A stretch of DNA of 64,000 nt from Orbilia blumenaviensis (lineage: Eukaryota; Ascomycota; Orbiliomycetes; Orbiliales; Orbiliaceae): contig JAVHNS010000013.1 in NCBI GenBank assembly GCA_036872755.1, positions 124,001-188,000 of the forward strand. Direction: 5' to 3'. The notes under the pieces were generated by a model. That model saw only the letters and a list, made by a program, of their open reading frames with translations. It searched no databases and was not told where the DNA came from. The stretch's first letter is position 1; the number at the start of each line of letters is the position of its first letter. Shown here in pieces: positions 45,950-57,661 of this stretch. The position numbers and the translations under genes were made by a program.

Positions 45950-48552
45950 TTATGCGGCACCCCCAAGCCCCTGCCTCTTAGCTCTAGTTTTCAAGAACGG
46001 CAACCTAGGATCTTCATCGATTATAAATCTATCGTCATCGGGTCCGACCTGGGTAGAAGAAGATAAAATGTTAGTTTGGTACAAACGCCCAGAAGGTAAT
46101 GCTCCTGATATACATACCCAATCTGCTATGACCCCTTCCCAATCAAGCCTACCGGAGATTTGTAATTGTACACGTCGGTCCCGTATTAGTTCACGTTTGA
46201 AGCCCCATGGGATAAAGACATCGTATATAAACCAATATATTACTCCCAGAGGAAATAGGCAGAGGCAAACGGTCGGGAATACAAACCACTTGAGACTACC
46301 GCTCTGTGGAACTCTCGATTCACCGGAGTCGCCGTGCTGAATCCAGGGAGCAATGACCAAAAACAGTGTTCCCATAGAATAGAATAACGGATAGAGTAGA
46401 TTTGGCTGAAATACCCATGAGATGACTCGTAGGAACTTAAAGGGCAAAGCCTTCCTCCACCTCTGGAAAGCTTCGCTGGCAAGAGAAATCCACTCGAAGT
46501 CGGGGTCTCTCCATGGTCTGTAATAGCGGAGATAAAGGAGGCCAACGCCTAATATAGAACCAAAACACGCCTGGATCATGTAGGCTTGCATGCGGCTAAA
46601 AAGTTGGTAAACCTGTACCTCGTTATCGATGATATTAGCCCTCTGTTATTTTGTACGATGTTCGGGTGACAAATTGATTAAAGGGTATACAAAAACGTAC
46701 AATGCTTAGTGGTGGCGCAACGACTAGAATGACAGATGTCACCCAGTGGAGTACCAACGCAGGAATGGGTGTTTTTTCTTGGTTGTCATCAGGCGGTGCA
46801 ACTGAACTGAATTTGTTGTAGATAATTTGCCAAAGATTGTTGTACTCTTTTCTCCAAATCGAGTAGGGGTAAATTATTCCTTCTTTCGCGATTTCTTGTT
46901 TAACTAAAACAAACTTACACTCAGTTAAATTGCTCTAGAGTTATATAGATATGTAGAATCCGTTCTAGCAAACGAAAATTGATTCTCACCTCTTGCAGCA
47001 ATAAAAGTCACCGTCATGAGATTCCCAAAGCTCGACAAGGCGATAAGGCCCGAAGCAGCTCTCGATGCCCCTATATTGCCATCAAATATCTAAGCAAATT
47101 GATAGTTGGATTCTAATCAGATTATCCGGGTCTATAAGATCACAATACCAATGAAGGATATCGGGGAGACGTACTTTCGCGAAGAATAGCAGTAGAGGTT
47201 TCGGACTCTTTCCATCCGCCCCAGGGAACATGTCACCTACGGGAATTACAATATACTAGTTTGATTCAAGTTAGTTATTTTGCAAGAAATGAATTTCTGT
47301 GAGGCAACTCTTTATTATCACAAGGTAGGACCTCTTACATATGCGAGGATTGTCAATATGTAGCTAACTGACACACAAGACACCGCTGATATGGCAGCCG
47401 GTGGGAACTTTTCTAGAGGATCTTTAATTTCTCCTAGAACATCTTTATGTGGTCGCGTATTAATATTAGGTTACGTGAATTTGACCGTAGGGGATTGCAG
47501 GTGTACTCAGTACTCACAGTTTGCATTTTCGTAGCCACCAAATGCGAACAAAGCACTTAATATGGAGACAGCCCAACCATAAATACCACCTGGCTCACCA
47601 TAGAACGCTTTGCTTGGCTCGAGGTTGGACCAAGGTGGAGGGCTGTTTGATCCTTGATCTTCAAAGATGCCACCCCTAGCCACCCAAGAGGCAATTATAA
47701 CTGCCCAAAGAATAGCAAGCTTAATGACAGCCAATATATTGATGAGATATATACCAGCCCGTCTCGAGAGGGTATGCATAAAGCAAGCGAAAGTGATTAT
47801 GGCAACCGCAACTCCCTTAGTAAGCCTTTCATGCTCACTTGGATTCTCAACGCCAGCCATTCGTAGAAGATGATCCGCCGATGTTATCGAGTTTCCTGCT
47901 GTGTTGCCTAGGAATACAAAAATAACACCGTATACGCATACCGGCAAAAGATTTTGCTTTCTGAATAGAAACTCGAACTGCCAGAGTAACCTACCGATTA
48001 ATGTTCTGATCATAGACGCAGGCTATTTGTGGCAGAGACCTACGTAATTCTTTTCCCCTCCCGACCTTGGGAAACAAGCCCATCGTGGTGCAGCGTTACT
48101 ATTTGGACCTGAATTGTTTCCGGTATCTGGAAAATGACCGGCTGCCCGCGGTATCACCAATCCATATTCTATATGCACCAAGAGACCGGAGAAGGCGACA
48201 AGAGATCCAATAGCCCATACAAACAGAGAAGCTCCAATAGATCCACACCCTGCGAGGACTGTGGAAGGCTGCTCGAATATGCCGGAGCCTATACGTCACC
48301 TGTTAGACTGGATATGGTTGCGGAGGTAAAGCAATAGGGCGAACACTCACCAATCATACGGTTGACTATCAATGAAAATACGCTGAAAAAGCCTAATTTG
48401 TGCTCAGGGGGGATCCGGTACCGCTTGGTAGCTCCATCGAGGTATGCTTTATAAACTAGATCAGAGTTTTCAATTCCCGGGCTAAGATCGTTTTTGCGCC
48501 CACTCCCGGCTAGAGGGCTCGTTGAAGCCGGTGATATAGAGTCCTCAGTCAT
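45950..48552 (-). CDS. APC-family amino acid permease, high-affinity methionine permease-like
   Basis: Nine exons, 48552-48351, 48288-48044, 47977-47518, 47442-47339, 47255-47175, 47089-46990, 46903-46701, 46612-46118 and 46048-45950, join in phase to 662 residues. A hydrophilic N-tail precedes about twelve membrane helices. Family landmarks are GIFEQPSTVLAGCGSIGASL, SGGEKNY, LGNTAGNS, GGYENANY, LGEIKDP and ASGLIALSSFGN, which place it with fungal Mup1-type methionine/amino-acid permeases of the plasma membrane. The expected role is proton-coupled uptake of methionine or related amino acids. Compared with relatives, exon 2 carries about 26 extra residues between IPR and SGGEKNY; this 78-nt stretch stays in frame and could be an intron. 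The final 69-nt intron is also an in-frame multiple of three. Substrate is inferred from the family only. Confidence 0.88.
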
Positions 48553-50064
48553 GATTGCCCTCTTGATGAACGTTGGGCGTGGATCAGATGGTCTCTAAAA
48601 AAGAGTTATAGGGGATATAGCTACATAGGCTCCTCTATTTAATAGCAGAATCGATTCCCGGGCCATAGTTACGACTCAAGACACAGACCAAACATTTACT
48701 AATGGTATCCTCTCTAGGATATGCCGTCGTATTTGGCAGGAAGAGAAAAAGAAAGTTTTAGGACGTGAACACAGTCAATCTAGGCCGGAAGCGCCAATGA
48801 AGTCGTGTCATGGTGTGAAGTCTGAAGAGGCATAGCCAATGACTAACAGAAATTGCGGGGCTGATGTCGCACAGGCTTTACTTTTAGGTCTCAATAGATA
48901 TATGTTGCGACTGGTGGGGCTGGAAGCATGAGTCTGGGCGGTGGCAATTTAGATAGGATACTATATATGCTAGAGACTCGGAGCGCGAGGTGCACAGTTG
49001 GACGCAGCAGGATAGTGATATTCCGTGCATGGCCAAGAAATGCCCTCTCTATCACATTTTAAGTCCGACGCCATTTATAGGCCACATGCCCACCTGCACA
49101 CACTAAGTAGTCTGGGTAACAAGTTACTCAGAGCTATATTGATATATTATGGATATGTAGTTATATCATATGAAAAATCTTGCAATTCGGTAACACAAAC
49201 AGAACTCTCAAAAATACCTGGCCCGACATGGCAGAAGTCCGGCCTGCACGGTAACCAAACCAACTTTGTGGTCCAAATAGGGAGCCCTAGGTCCGAAACG
49301 CGATTGGTTTGAGTAACACCCCTTAGATCCTGCATATCAAAGCTATGCGACGTGGGCTTGAATTCAGCCGCATGCGGAGAAGCATTTGCATCAGTAGAAG
49401 CAGGCTCGTGGAGGGGCGGTGGTGGGTGGCCAAATGCCAAGGGACGGCAGCGACCTGTTTGTTGGAACAAAAGGCGAGATGGTGTCTTGTGTTACCCAGT
49501 TACATCCTGGCACCCAGGTGTGGAACCAGTTAGTCTGCGTTTAAACGTTTTGGTTGGGTAATATTGTTACAACTCAGTAGACCGAGATATCCGAGTGATG
49601 AATTCACTAATCAGAGCACATGTTCCAACGCGGAGGCGTTGATGTGGCGTCGCCAACAGGCAACATTCCTAGACATGTTTCTTGAATAACCATAGCCTTG
49701 CGGATCTAGATAGCGGCCACCAAGAGGCGAGAAAAAGAAGAGGCGAGAAAAAACTAAAAAGAGGGGAAGCAGAGAAGAACGAGGGCAGTGCAGAAATTAG
49801 AAATATTCGAAATGGCGAGTAGTTAGTGGGCAGATTACTTAGTTGCTTTCTTGGCATTCCCAGATTTGAGTAGATGGTAGTCGCAAGTCGACTCTTCATC
49901 CTGCCGACCGCGGCCCAAACGAACACAGAAGCGTCAATACATCTCTACATCTAGGGCGTGGCACAGTATTCTCCCAGGTTCTGACTGCGTGAACCATAAC
50001 CTATATCGACCGGCCCTGAAGTCTGTGATCCAACGATCCGGGCAGTTGACTTTAGACCTTCGCG
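48553..50064. other. Spacer between divergent permease and 50-kb genes
   Basis: About 1.5 kb with no gene that I can support. It includes the permease promoter and a repetitive purine-rich patch (GAGAAAAAGAAG words) at 49726-49780. Confidence 0.4.
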
Positions 50065-53000
50065 ATGGCAGAGGTTGCAGTACTGGGGCCTCTAGCAAGG
50101 GGTGCCTGGAGCCTATACCAGATGTTCGACGGCTATAAGCGCCTTGATAAACTGATAGATGCCTTTGCCCAGCAACTGCGGATGGTTGGCTCTAGTATTG
50201 AAAGTCTCCAGGAAAACGTCAAAGAGCAACGGCGAAAACGTTTGGAACATCCAGAACTCCAAGGCTCAGATTCGATCGATCGCGATATGGGCGAGCTACT
50301 AGAGGGTGTCAACGAGATCAATGAAAAAACTGAACGGTTCTTCAAGAAAAACAAAATCGCCTTCGAAGATGGAAAATCACAGATAACTGGAGTTCAGCGG
50401 GGGCCGAGAGCTTTCTTCTTGCAGAATCACATCAAGGAAGAGATCTTGATCCTCAGGGACCGCTATTGCACTGTGAAATGCCGGATCGATAGTATCAACC
50501 AGTCTCTTACCCAGTGCGTTAAATCCAAATTATTTCTATGCGTATCAATATAATTTTCTGATCCTTTCTAAAATTCATAGGCAAATGATACGCGAATTAA
50601 ATTCCCACCGGTTATCTGGGGATCAGGATCGCGTAACGGAAGGAAGACTCAGGGAACGAGGGCTGTTGACATACCCCAGAACGACACCTATAGAACCCGC
50701 AAGTAAACCACCCAGTGAAACAACACAGGCCGTAAACCCAGGGCAGACAACCGCAATATTCAAGGCCGGGAACTCATTTATATCGGAAGATGAACTCCGA
50801 CATAGGGTCCAAAATAAACATACAGAATCGCAGGAATATCTATTCCGCCTTTTCCGGAAGGACCTGGAATCCTACCCGGCCGATCTGGAACATTTTAGAC
50901 TAGGATACCTACTAAACAAAATTTGGTCTTGGTTGAGCATCGGCGAGGTGAGTAAAGATATGATCATGACGCTCTCAAGAAAGAAAAACTTACGCTAAGC
51001 CTTTATTATTGCGGTCAAAAGTGGCCATCGGAACGAATTTCATACGCGAGAAACTACATCAAACTGATGAAGTCAGGCTGGCTGCTCGGCGAAATTATTG
51101 AGCGTTTTCCGGTTTCCTCAGTAAACTCAAAAGCGAATATTGGCACGCTGACTGAAAGCTACTTGCTCGATATACAAGAGGTGAATCGACATGCATTATC
51201 CCATGGTCAAATGTAGGATTTAACAAGCTGACCGTGGGTTTATTTTGCTCGCAGACGATCATCAACCGGCATCCCAACGGCAGGATGCCCCCCTCTGTGG
51301 CGGACATAGAGGAGATACCTGAATTCAAGCAGATTTGTCGGCTGGAACTAGACACACAAGGCCATGTGTTGCAGCCAGGGTTACTACTGGACCACACAAG
51401 AGGAATTGACGGCGTGAACCTAAACGGTGAGACTGTGGCGCAAACTATTCGCCGCAAACCGTTGCCTCCGCGGATCAGGCCCAACCAATTTAATTTAGTT
51501 TCAGAGTCAGATGTAGCATTCGAAAGGTTTTTCACAGCTAATAGTCCCTTACCAGAGATGGTTGCTGATGGTTTTATCGTGATTATGACAGAACTTTCTT
51601 GGATTATGGTGGACAGGCTGGCAAAACTCGCCATATTAAAGTTAGAAGAAATAGCCGTGGTCTTGCTGGAGATATATCTTCCGGTAGACTCGAAGGCGAT
51701 ATCATTATTATCGAAGATCAAACCATTGAACACAAAACGGATTTAGAGAACGGCATTGCAATTCAATCTCGAGAGGTTACTCGGACAGGTGACCCAAATT
51801 ACAATAAATCGCAAACTATGTTCACGCCAGAATTCTATCGCTCAAAAGATGATAGTGGCGGCAGCATGGGGAACAGTGGCGGCAAGGTCTACTTGCGGAG
51901 GCTTCACCACGGGAAATATGTACCTGAAAATAAGGAATTCGCATTTTCAAAGACCGGTTAGTGAATACATTACGATTATGCCGAAACAGGGATCCGAACA
52001 AAAGGTAACGTCAAAAACAGATGGGGAGGCCTTTCAGTATGCAGTCTCCGGCTACAGAGTTATAGGAACAGCGTAAGTTTATCAAGTACCTAGCTACTAT
52101 CTATAAACCAGCCTCAAAAGCTCCTGGGGTGTTAACTTGACGTTCACATAGCGACGCCACGTCCTTTTCGGTTAATTACCGACGATTCCCCGCAAAACTC
52201 GAAATTATGGAGGCTGCCAGGGTCCAGATATGGGCTGCGCAGCCTTTAGCGCCGTCTGGAGGCTATTCATATACCCCATCGCCCACTCCTCAGGGCTGGA
52301 GTACAGCTAGCAGCACCGTGGTGAGCCCTACAGACCCGCCCAGTCCAATAGACGCACCGGGAGAACCAAATACCCGGCCGCGAGCCCTCAACACAATGCT
52401 ACCGCGATACTCTGTATCAAGCACATCGAGTGCCTCAACGTTTTCCAAAAACTCAAGATCCAGCATCAGCAGCTCGCAGCCCCCACCGACATTTCGCGGC
52501 AAGCTACCCACATGCGCTATTTTATTAGTCCATGGAAGATTAAAAGCACTAGATTCGGACCAGCAGCTAGTCATTATAAAGGGTATGTTTTAAATCTACA
52601 GTGAAATCCACCGTCAGAACGCAAAAGAGCTAAACTATGAGCAACATATATAGTGGATGAAAATATATCGATTCGCCCAGGAAAGTGTTGCAGAGTTAAA
52701 CACAAAAAGGGCGAGTACAAGTTGTCATGCTGTCAGAATGTGGCTCTGCTCTGCGAGCCCAATTCCGCAGGAAATGCAACGATATACACTGGCAAAGAGA
52801 ACAGTATTTTTTTGCCTGGGGAATCGGAAACGCCAAAAATAGCCTTGCCGATGGATCTATCCTCCTGGGAATCAGTAGGCAAGCCGGCAAAATTGGGTGG
52901 AACTCTCCTTAGGTTTGAGGAGATGATAGGTAGTTCTGACTCCTTGGCTTCATGAAACAAAAATATAAATTTGATTTCGGAGGGGTCCTGATGCTAACCA

Positions 53001-53143
53001 ATGGTTCCATCCGGGCCACAAAATTGATAGATAAAATAAAATTTGTCCAGTCGTTTGGACTTTCCAGGCGCAGATACATCGACGAGGTGGAAGCCTTTAG
53101 AGAAGAAAAACGCCAATTTAACAAAAGACACAAATATCATTAG
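50065..53143 (+). CDS. Intron-rich protein with fungal STAND-like helical N-terminus, unknown function
   Basis: Exons inferred from splice sites and phase: 50065-50513, 50581-50947, about 51000-51180, 51255-51526, 51592-51956, 52021-52072, 52152-52582, 52654-52929 and 53031-53143. All junctions agree in phase except exon 2 to 3, which is off by one base. The N-terminus (MAEVAVLGPLARGAWSLYQM, then a long heptad-like helix to about residue 100) resembles the helical N-terminal domains of fungal STAND/NLR proteins. The middle has SWLSIGE and GGQAGKTRH. A Pro/Ser/Thr-rich stretch (about SPTPQGWSTASSTVVSPTDP) precedes a Cys-containing beta-rich region and a basic C-terminus. No NACHT or kinase motif is visible. 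It could act with the NLR 5 kb away, but that rests on position only. Confidence 0.55.
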
Positions 53144-53410
53144 AACTATAAGATACTTCTTTCTATTTGACAGAGCACCGCCATATATTGTCGCTATATG
53201 ATACCTTGTTCACGGGTTGGTTTTGTTTTTTTGTTGACACGGGACTGCAGCTTAGGATTGGGTTTAGCAAGCAATATTTATTCATTTTATCAAACGCTAT
53301 AGGGAAACTTCCCAAAGGCCTGATCACAGCTCAGGGCGGTCTTGTATTCTATCACCTCAATAAGCTGTTATTAAAATTAAGTAATTATTTCTCCTATGAC
53401 CCCTTATATA

Positions 53411-53571
53411 CCGTAGGGGGTTTGGGTACTTTTCTGGGACTGCTTCCGAATAATAAAACATTTTTTAAAAAAAGCAAGCCGTCTTATTGTCTTTCAAGTC
53501 GTTACTTATACTGTTTTAAGTTCCCTTTTCTCTATAAACCGTCTTGAAAAACCAGCCAAAACCCCGTACGG
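53411..53571 (-). mobile_element. 161-bp MITE, copy B
   Basis: An inverted copy of the element at 34232-34392, of the same 161-bp length and flanked by TA at 53409-53410 and 53572-53573. Terminal inverted repeats are CCGTAGGGGGTTTGGG and, at the other end as reverse complement, CCGTACGGGGTTTTGG. About 17 differences from copy A by eye, mostly transitions. Non-autonomous and non-coding. Confidence 0.85.
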
Positions 53572-56568
53572 TATTTATAGCATATAAATCCTCAGTCTCA
53601 AGAGTAACAGGCCATGCCAGAGCTGTGGGGGCTAGTTAACTTTCACAGTTGGACTTAACCATGGTGACAATCTCAATGTAGTTTAGTGATCTACAAACTT
53701 AGGGCTGCTCCGCGGGTTCCGTAGCATAACACCTAGCTTTTTTGTTACGATTTCAAAATCCAAGTTGCCGTCCATCACAAGGTACGGCAATAATAACACA
53801 AATTTGTACTTCTCATCCTTTCCCTTCCCTTTTCTAAAAATATATAAATAAATAAAAAAACTCTTTAAATTACTTTCTTGCAAGATCGTTTTGCTTTAAA
53901 ACAATACCTTTTCGTTAAGCCAAAAGGCTGTCCTCGTTACTATGTACCTGAGCTGGTCTTCGAATTCACCATATGCCTGACGCTTTTGAAGGGGTTTGGG
54001 ATATAAGACTGATTTGCTTGTTGAACAAAATACAAAGCCTTAGCACGCCAAAACATTTAATCCGCCCCAGTTTGGGTTTCCGAAAGAGGCACGGCTATAA
54101 TACGATTTGCGGTCGTACGGGGGTTACTAAAGCTCTGCCCTTATACTCGGGCACAAGAAATCTGCCTACCTAGTTAGCACAGACCAAAGGGTGCTTTCTA
54201 GTCTCATGAACTGGCCTCCAGCTCTTCGAACCATCAAAAGATATGGAATTCTGAGCACGTGCATACGGATTTGAGTATGCAATCACAAATCATATGTGGT
54301 AAACCATCCATATCAGCTTCTAATGGTATAGGACGTCCTACGGTCAGGCTGTTAAGGAGGTATGATATCCAGGGTAAGCAGGTTGATATTCGGCCTCATA
54401 TCTCGTTCCCTCTCTAACTAGGCTCTTCTATTTATAAATATGCAAGCGAAAAGAACAAAACCCCTCCGATACGCTGCTGATAATAACTGTAGAGCAAAAA
54501 ACTAAATATTCGTATCCCAAGAAATGGTTTAGCGCTTTGTACTTACAAATGTGTGTTGCCGAAGCCCACCGTAGGTAGGCCGCGATCTTAAGCCTCATTG
54601 TGATGATTTTTTGTCGATAATATTTATTCATCTGCAAAAAAGATTGTATGCATCTCCTTCATAATCAAATTTACGCCCGAAAAGCCTACGAAGTCAAAGG
54701 TGCCATCCACTACGATGTCTGACAAAATGACTATGTAATCTAATATCCGCAATTGCCAACACAGAAACATCTGCGACCACACTGGGTATCAACAATCCTG
54801 ACTTTTCCAATCCTGAGTTGGACAAAACTCCTTAGCCGAGGTCAAACTGCCCAGAGAATCTCCAACTCAAATCGATCGATAGGCGCATTGACGTACCGAC
54901 CACGATTACTTCGGAATTTAAATACTTCGTAATTAGGACTAACGCGATTTTCTAATCGATTCGGAGCACTCTTAATAACTCAAGGCTGACGGGGTGTAAA
55001 ACCCCAAGATAGCTTTATACCCCCAACAACCCCACCTTACTAAGAAGTTGCTTTTATTTAATTAATTATTTAATTTTCTTACATTCCCGTGAATATAACG
55101 TCTTTATAATATACCCCGATTATTAGAAACCTAGGATGAAGACTAGATTAAAGGACGGTAGCCATAACGCGTGACACTCAAGATCCGATAAACTGAATAG
55201 CCCTGTAGCAGCCAGCGGGCGTGCGGGGAATCATACTAACTACCACCAGGTAGAACCGGAACCGCCCAGTCAAGCAGCTAACATTTATATATGTCTAGCG
55301 GGATCTATGGGTGATCGTTACCACGTACCAGTATACCTACAATAACGGGAAAGAGGCGTAAGGGGGGTCGTATACTGCCAGTGGTTTTTTTCCTTATTGT
55401 ACTTCATCCATAAATCGATACTAGTATAACATTGCAGTAGTGCTGTTTTTTTATTCCGCCGTTTTATCGTCCCCCCGCCGCCACAAAAAGGCGAGAATGC
55501 GGGTTGTGAAACCTTAATTCCAGATTTTGTCGGGGCGGCCTTCCTTGTTCAAAAAGTGATGCCCGTTTTTGGTAATCGGCTCGAAAAGGAAATAGTCCGG
55601 ATCGGGACGACTTGGCAACTTAAAACAAAATCCAACACTAATAAGAAAAAGAATGGGATTTTCGGAGAAAAGGATTCCAACATCACAAACTGTGTTGCGC
55701 GAGACAGCCTATCCCGCGTGTTTCCAGAATCTTGTGCATGTTTTAGCCTTGAAATCGAGATTTATACGTTGATAGGAGCATTGTGCGAGACTTTTAGTGA
55801 ATCAGATAGTCTTGATTGGATATAAGCAAGCGTGCAATCGAAAAATATATGTGGCAGGCCAACTACAGTGCTGGCCGGGGTATAGTTCGGGAATTAGGAT
55901 AGTGCTGCGATGCTCGCCTGTTCCGTGGCCGCAAGTATTATGGCTATAGGTATGGATACCGCCTCGGATGAAACTCTCTGGCGGTGCCAAAAACTGTGCG
56001 ATAATACCGACTAGTTAGGGCCTGCAGAACGTCTTTGAGGCTACCGCAGAACAGCAAAGCTATTAATTTCTTACTGCATGCAATGATATGCGATACCAAT
56101 GGCGAATAACTCGCAATCCTCTTTATTCTTTCAATAGCAAAGGTTTGGTGGAAACTTACGAACTTCGTATTATGTATTTGTGGAATCAATCATTCCATCA
56201 ACTCCATCGACCGTTTTCGCGACCTTACAATCGGCACAAGAACCCGAAACATCGTCTACAGCATTATGTGTTTGATGTCCCAAAATTATAACCCTTTTAT
56301 ATAGATAGTAAAGGCTTGATCATATTCGAAATTGCATGGCGGGCCTATCAATCGTTGGAAACACTATAAGTGTAGTGCCTGACACAATGGAAATATTTTT
56401 TTTTCCTTTGTAATAATTAAAAAGGCCTCTACATACGAAAGTGCCGGGTATATAAAGAAATATATTGAGAATTAGACAAACAATCCATAGACTGGATGAG
56501 ACCTCACCGCTGAGTATCGTCTATGAAGTTAGTAAATGGTGAATTGGTTGGATGATAGGTTAATATTG

Positions 56569-56595
56569 GTCTCGGTCCCAGACGCTGTTGACCAC
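56569..56595 (+). repeat. 27-bp dispersed repeat, copy 2
   Basis: Identical to 15338-15364. Here the repeat plus two bases sits between two copies of GGTTAATAT (56558-56566 and 56596-56604), so it looks like a short insertion with a 9-bp target duplication or an excision footprint. Confidence 0.6.
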
Positions 56596-57661
56596 GGTTA
56601 ATATGATAGTGGATAGAACTTGCGTTAGAGGGTAGTTTAATTTGTAGGCACTCCACTGACCTATCTTAGGTAGTAAGTATATACATGTAGGTAGGAACAA
56701 GGGCCAGACGGCCACCTTATCCAACTTAAGCCTTGGCTACCAACCCATAGCCATTTGACGACCCCGTCAAAGCTTAGGAACCGTTCAGGCCTAATGAACC
56801 TATGGAGTCGAAAAATTTCTCGCGCTGTACTTGCGACTATATCAACCCTAGCAGCATGTAAAAAAGCTGCCTAGGCTTTTTGCCTAGATTTAGAAGAATT
56901 TGCTGCTAGCTCAATGCTAGCTTCGATAACCGCTCCTGATAGGTATATGTTCTGGGCTTGTCAGACTGACTGATCCGAGGGGGCCAAAATACTCTGCAGT
57001 GCACCGCGCCCGTCGAAGGACAGAATGAGCCCAGCAGATTATAAAAAACCAGCTCTATTTGAGCCCTGGTAAACTCCAGGCTCACTAACATGGATACAAG
57101 TTCTTGAATATATATTCAATATAGCCATGGATGCGCGAACAAGATCGCAAGAAATTAGGTTTGGGGGTATCGGAAGATACATTCATTTGTTATGCCTGAG
57201 AGCTAGCCGCGCTTTTATGATCGCTTATCTATGGATGAGTGTAACAGAGTTGATTTGGGCGGGAATTCATGTCTTAAAAAGGGATCGGGATCTGATAGAG
57301 CACTGGTAATGCCCATACGAGCTTTTCATCTACTAAGCGACAAGGGGTCTATAATAATTATGTTTGCGACCGGCGGTAAGATGGTTTGACGGTTTGTATT
57401 TAAACTGAATGTAATAGAAAATAGAAGTATTTGGTGGCTGATCGGGGTTCTGCTGCCTGTCGCTACTGATGTTCCTCCCTTGGAGCAAAACATAGCGGTG
57501 TCCTCTAAAGTTTGCTCGTAGGTTTAACTTGTAGACTGTTGAATAAATGTCCACCACAAACTCCCGAACTCGATAGAACCTGGTACCGGGATAGGGCCCA
57601 TCCCGCAAAACTCTTTACGTCGAGCTCCATAAATATATATGCTATGGGTAATCGGTGAGGG

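Larger units (their letters stand above)
53144..57661. other. Long gene-poor, A+T-leaning stretch
   Basis: About 4.5 kb holding MITE copy B and the second 27-bp repeat. Short frames (for example 57127-57309, 60 residues) have no family signal. Small palindromes such as TGCTAGCTCAATGCTAGC occur near 56903-56920. Confidence 0.35.

Noticed and set aside
53167..53547. A 126-codon open frame on the plus strand
   Set aside because: Its second half is the MITE copy B in one frame, so the frame is a by-product of A+T-rich repeat sequence.
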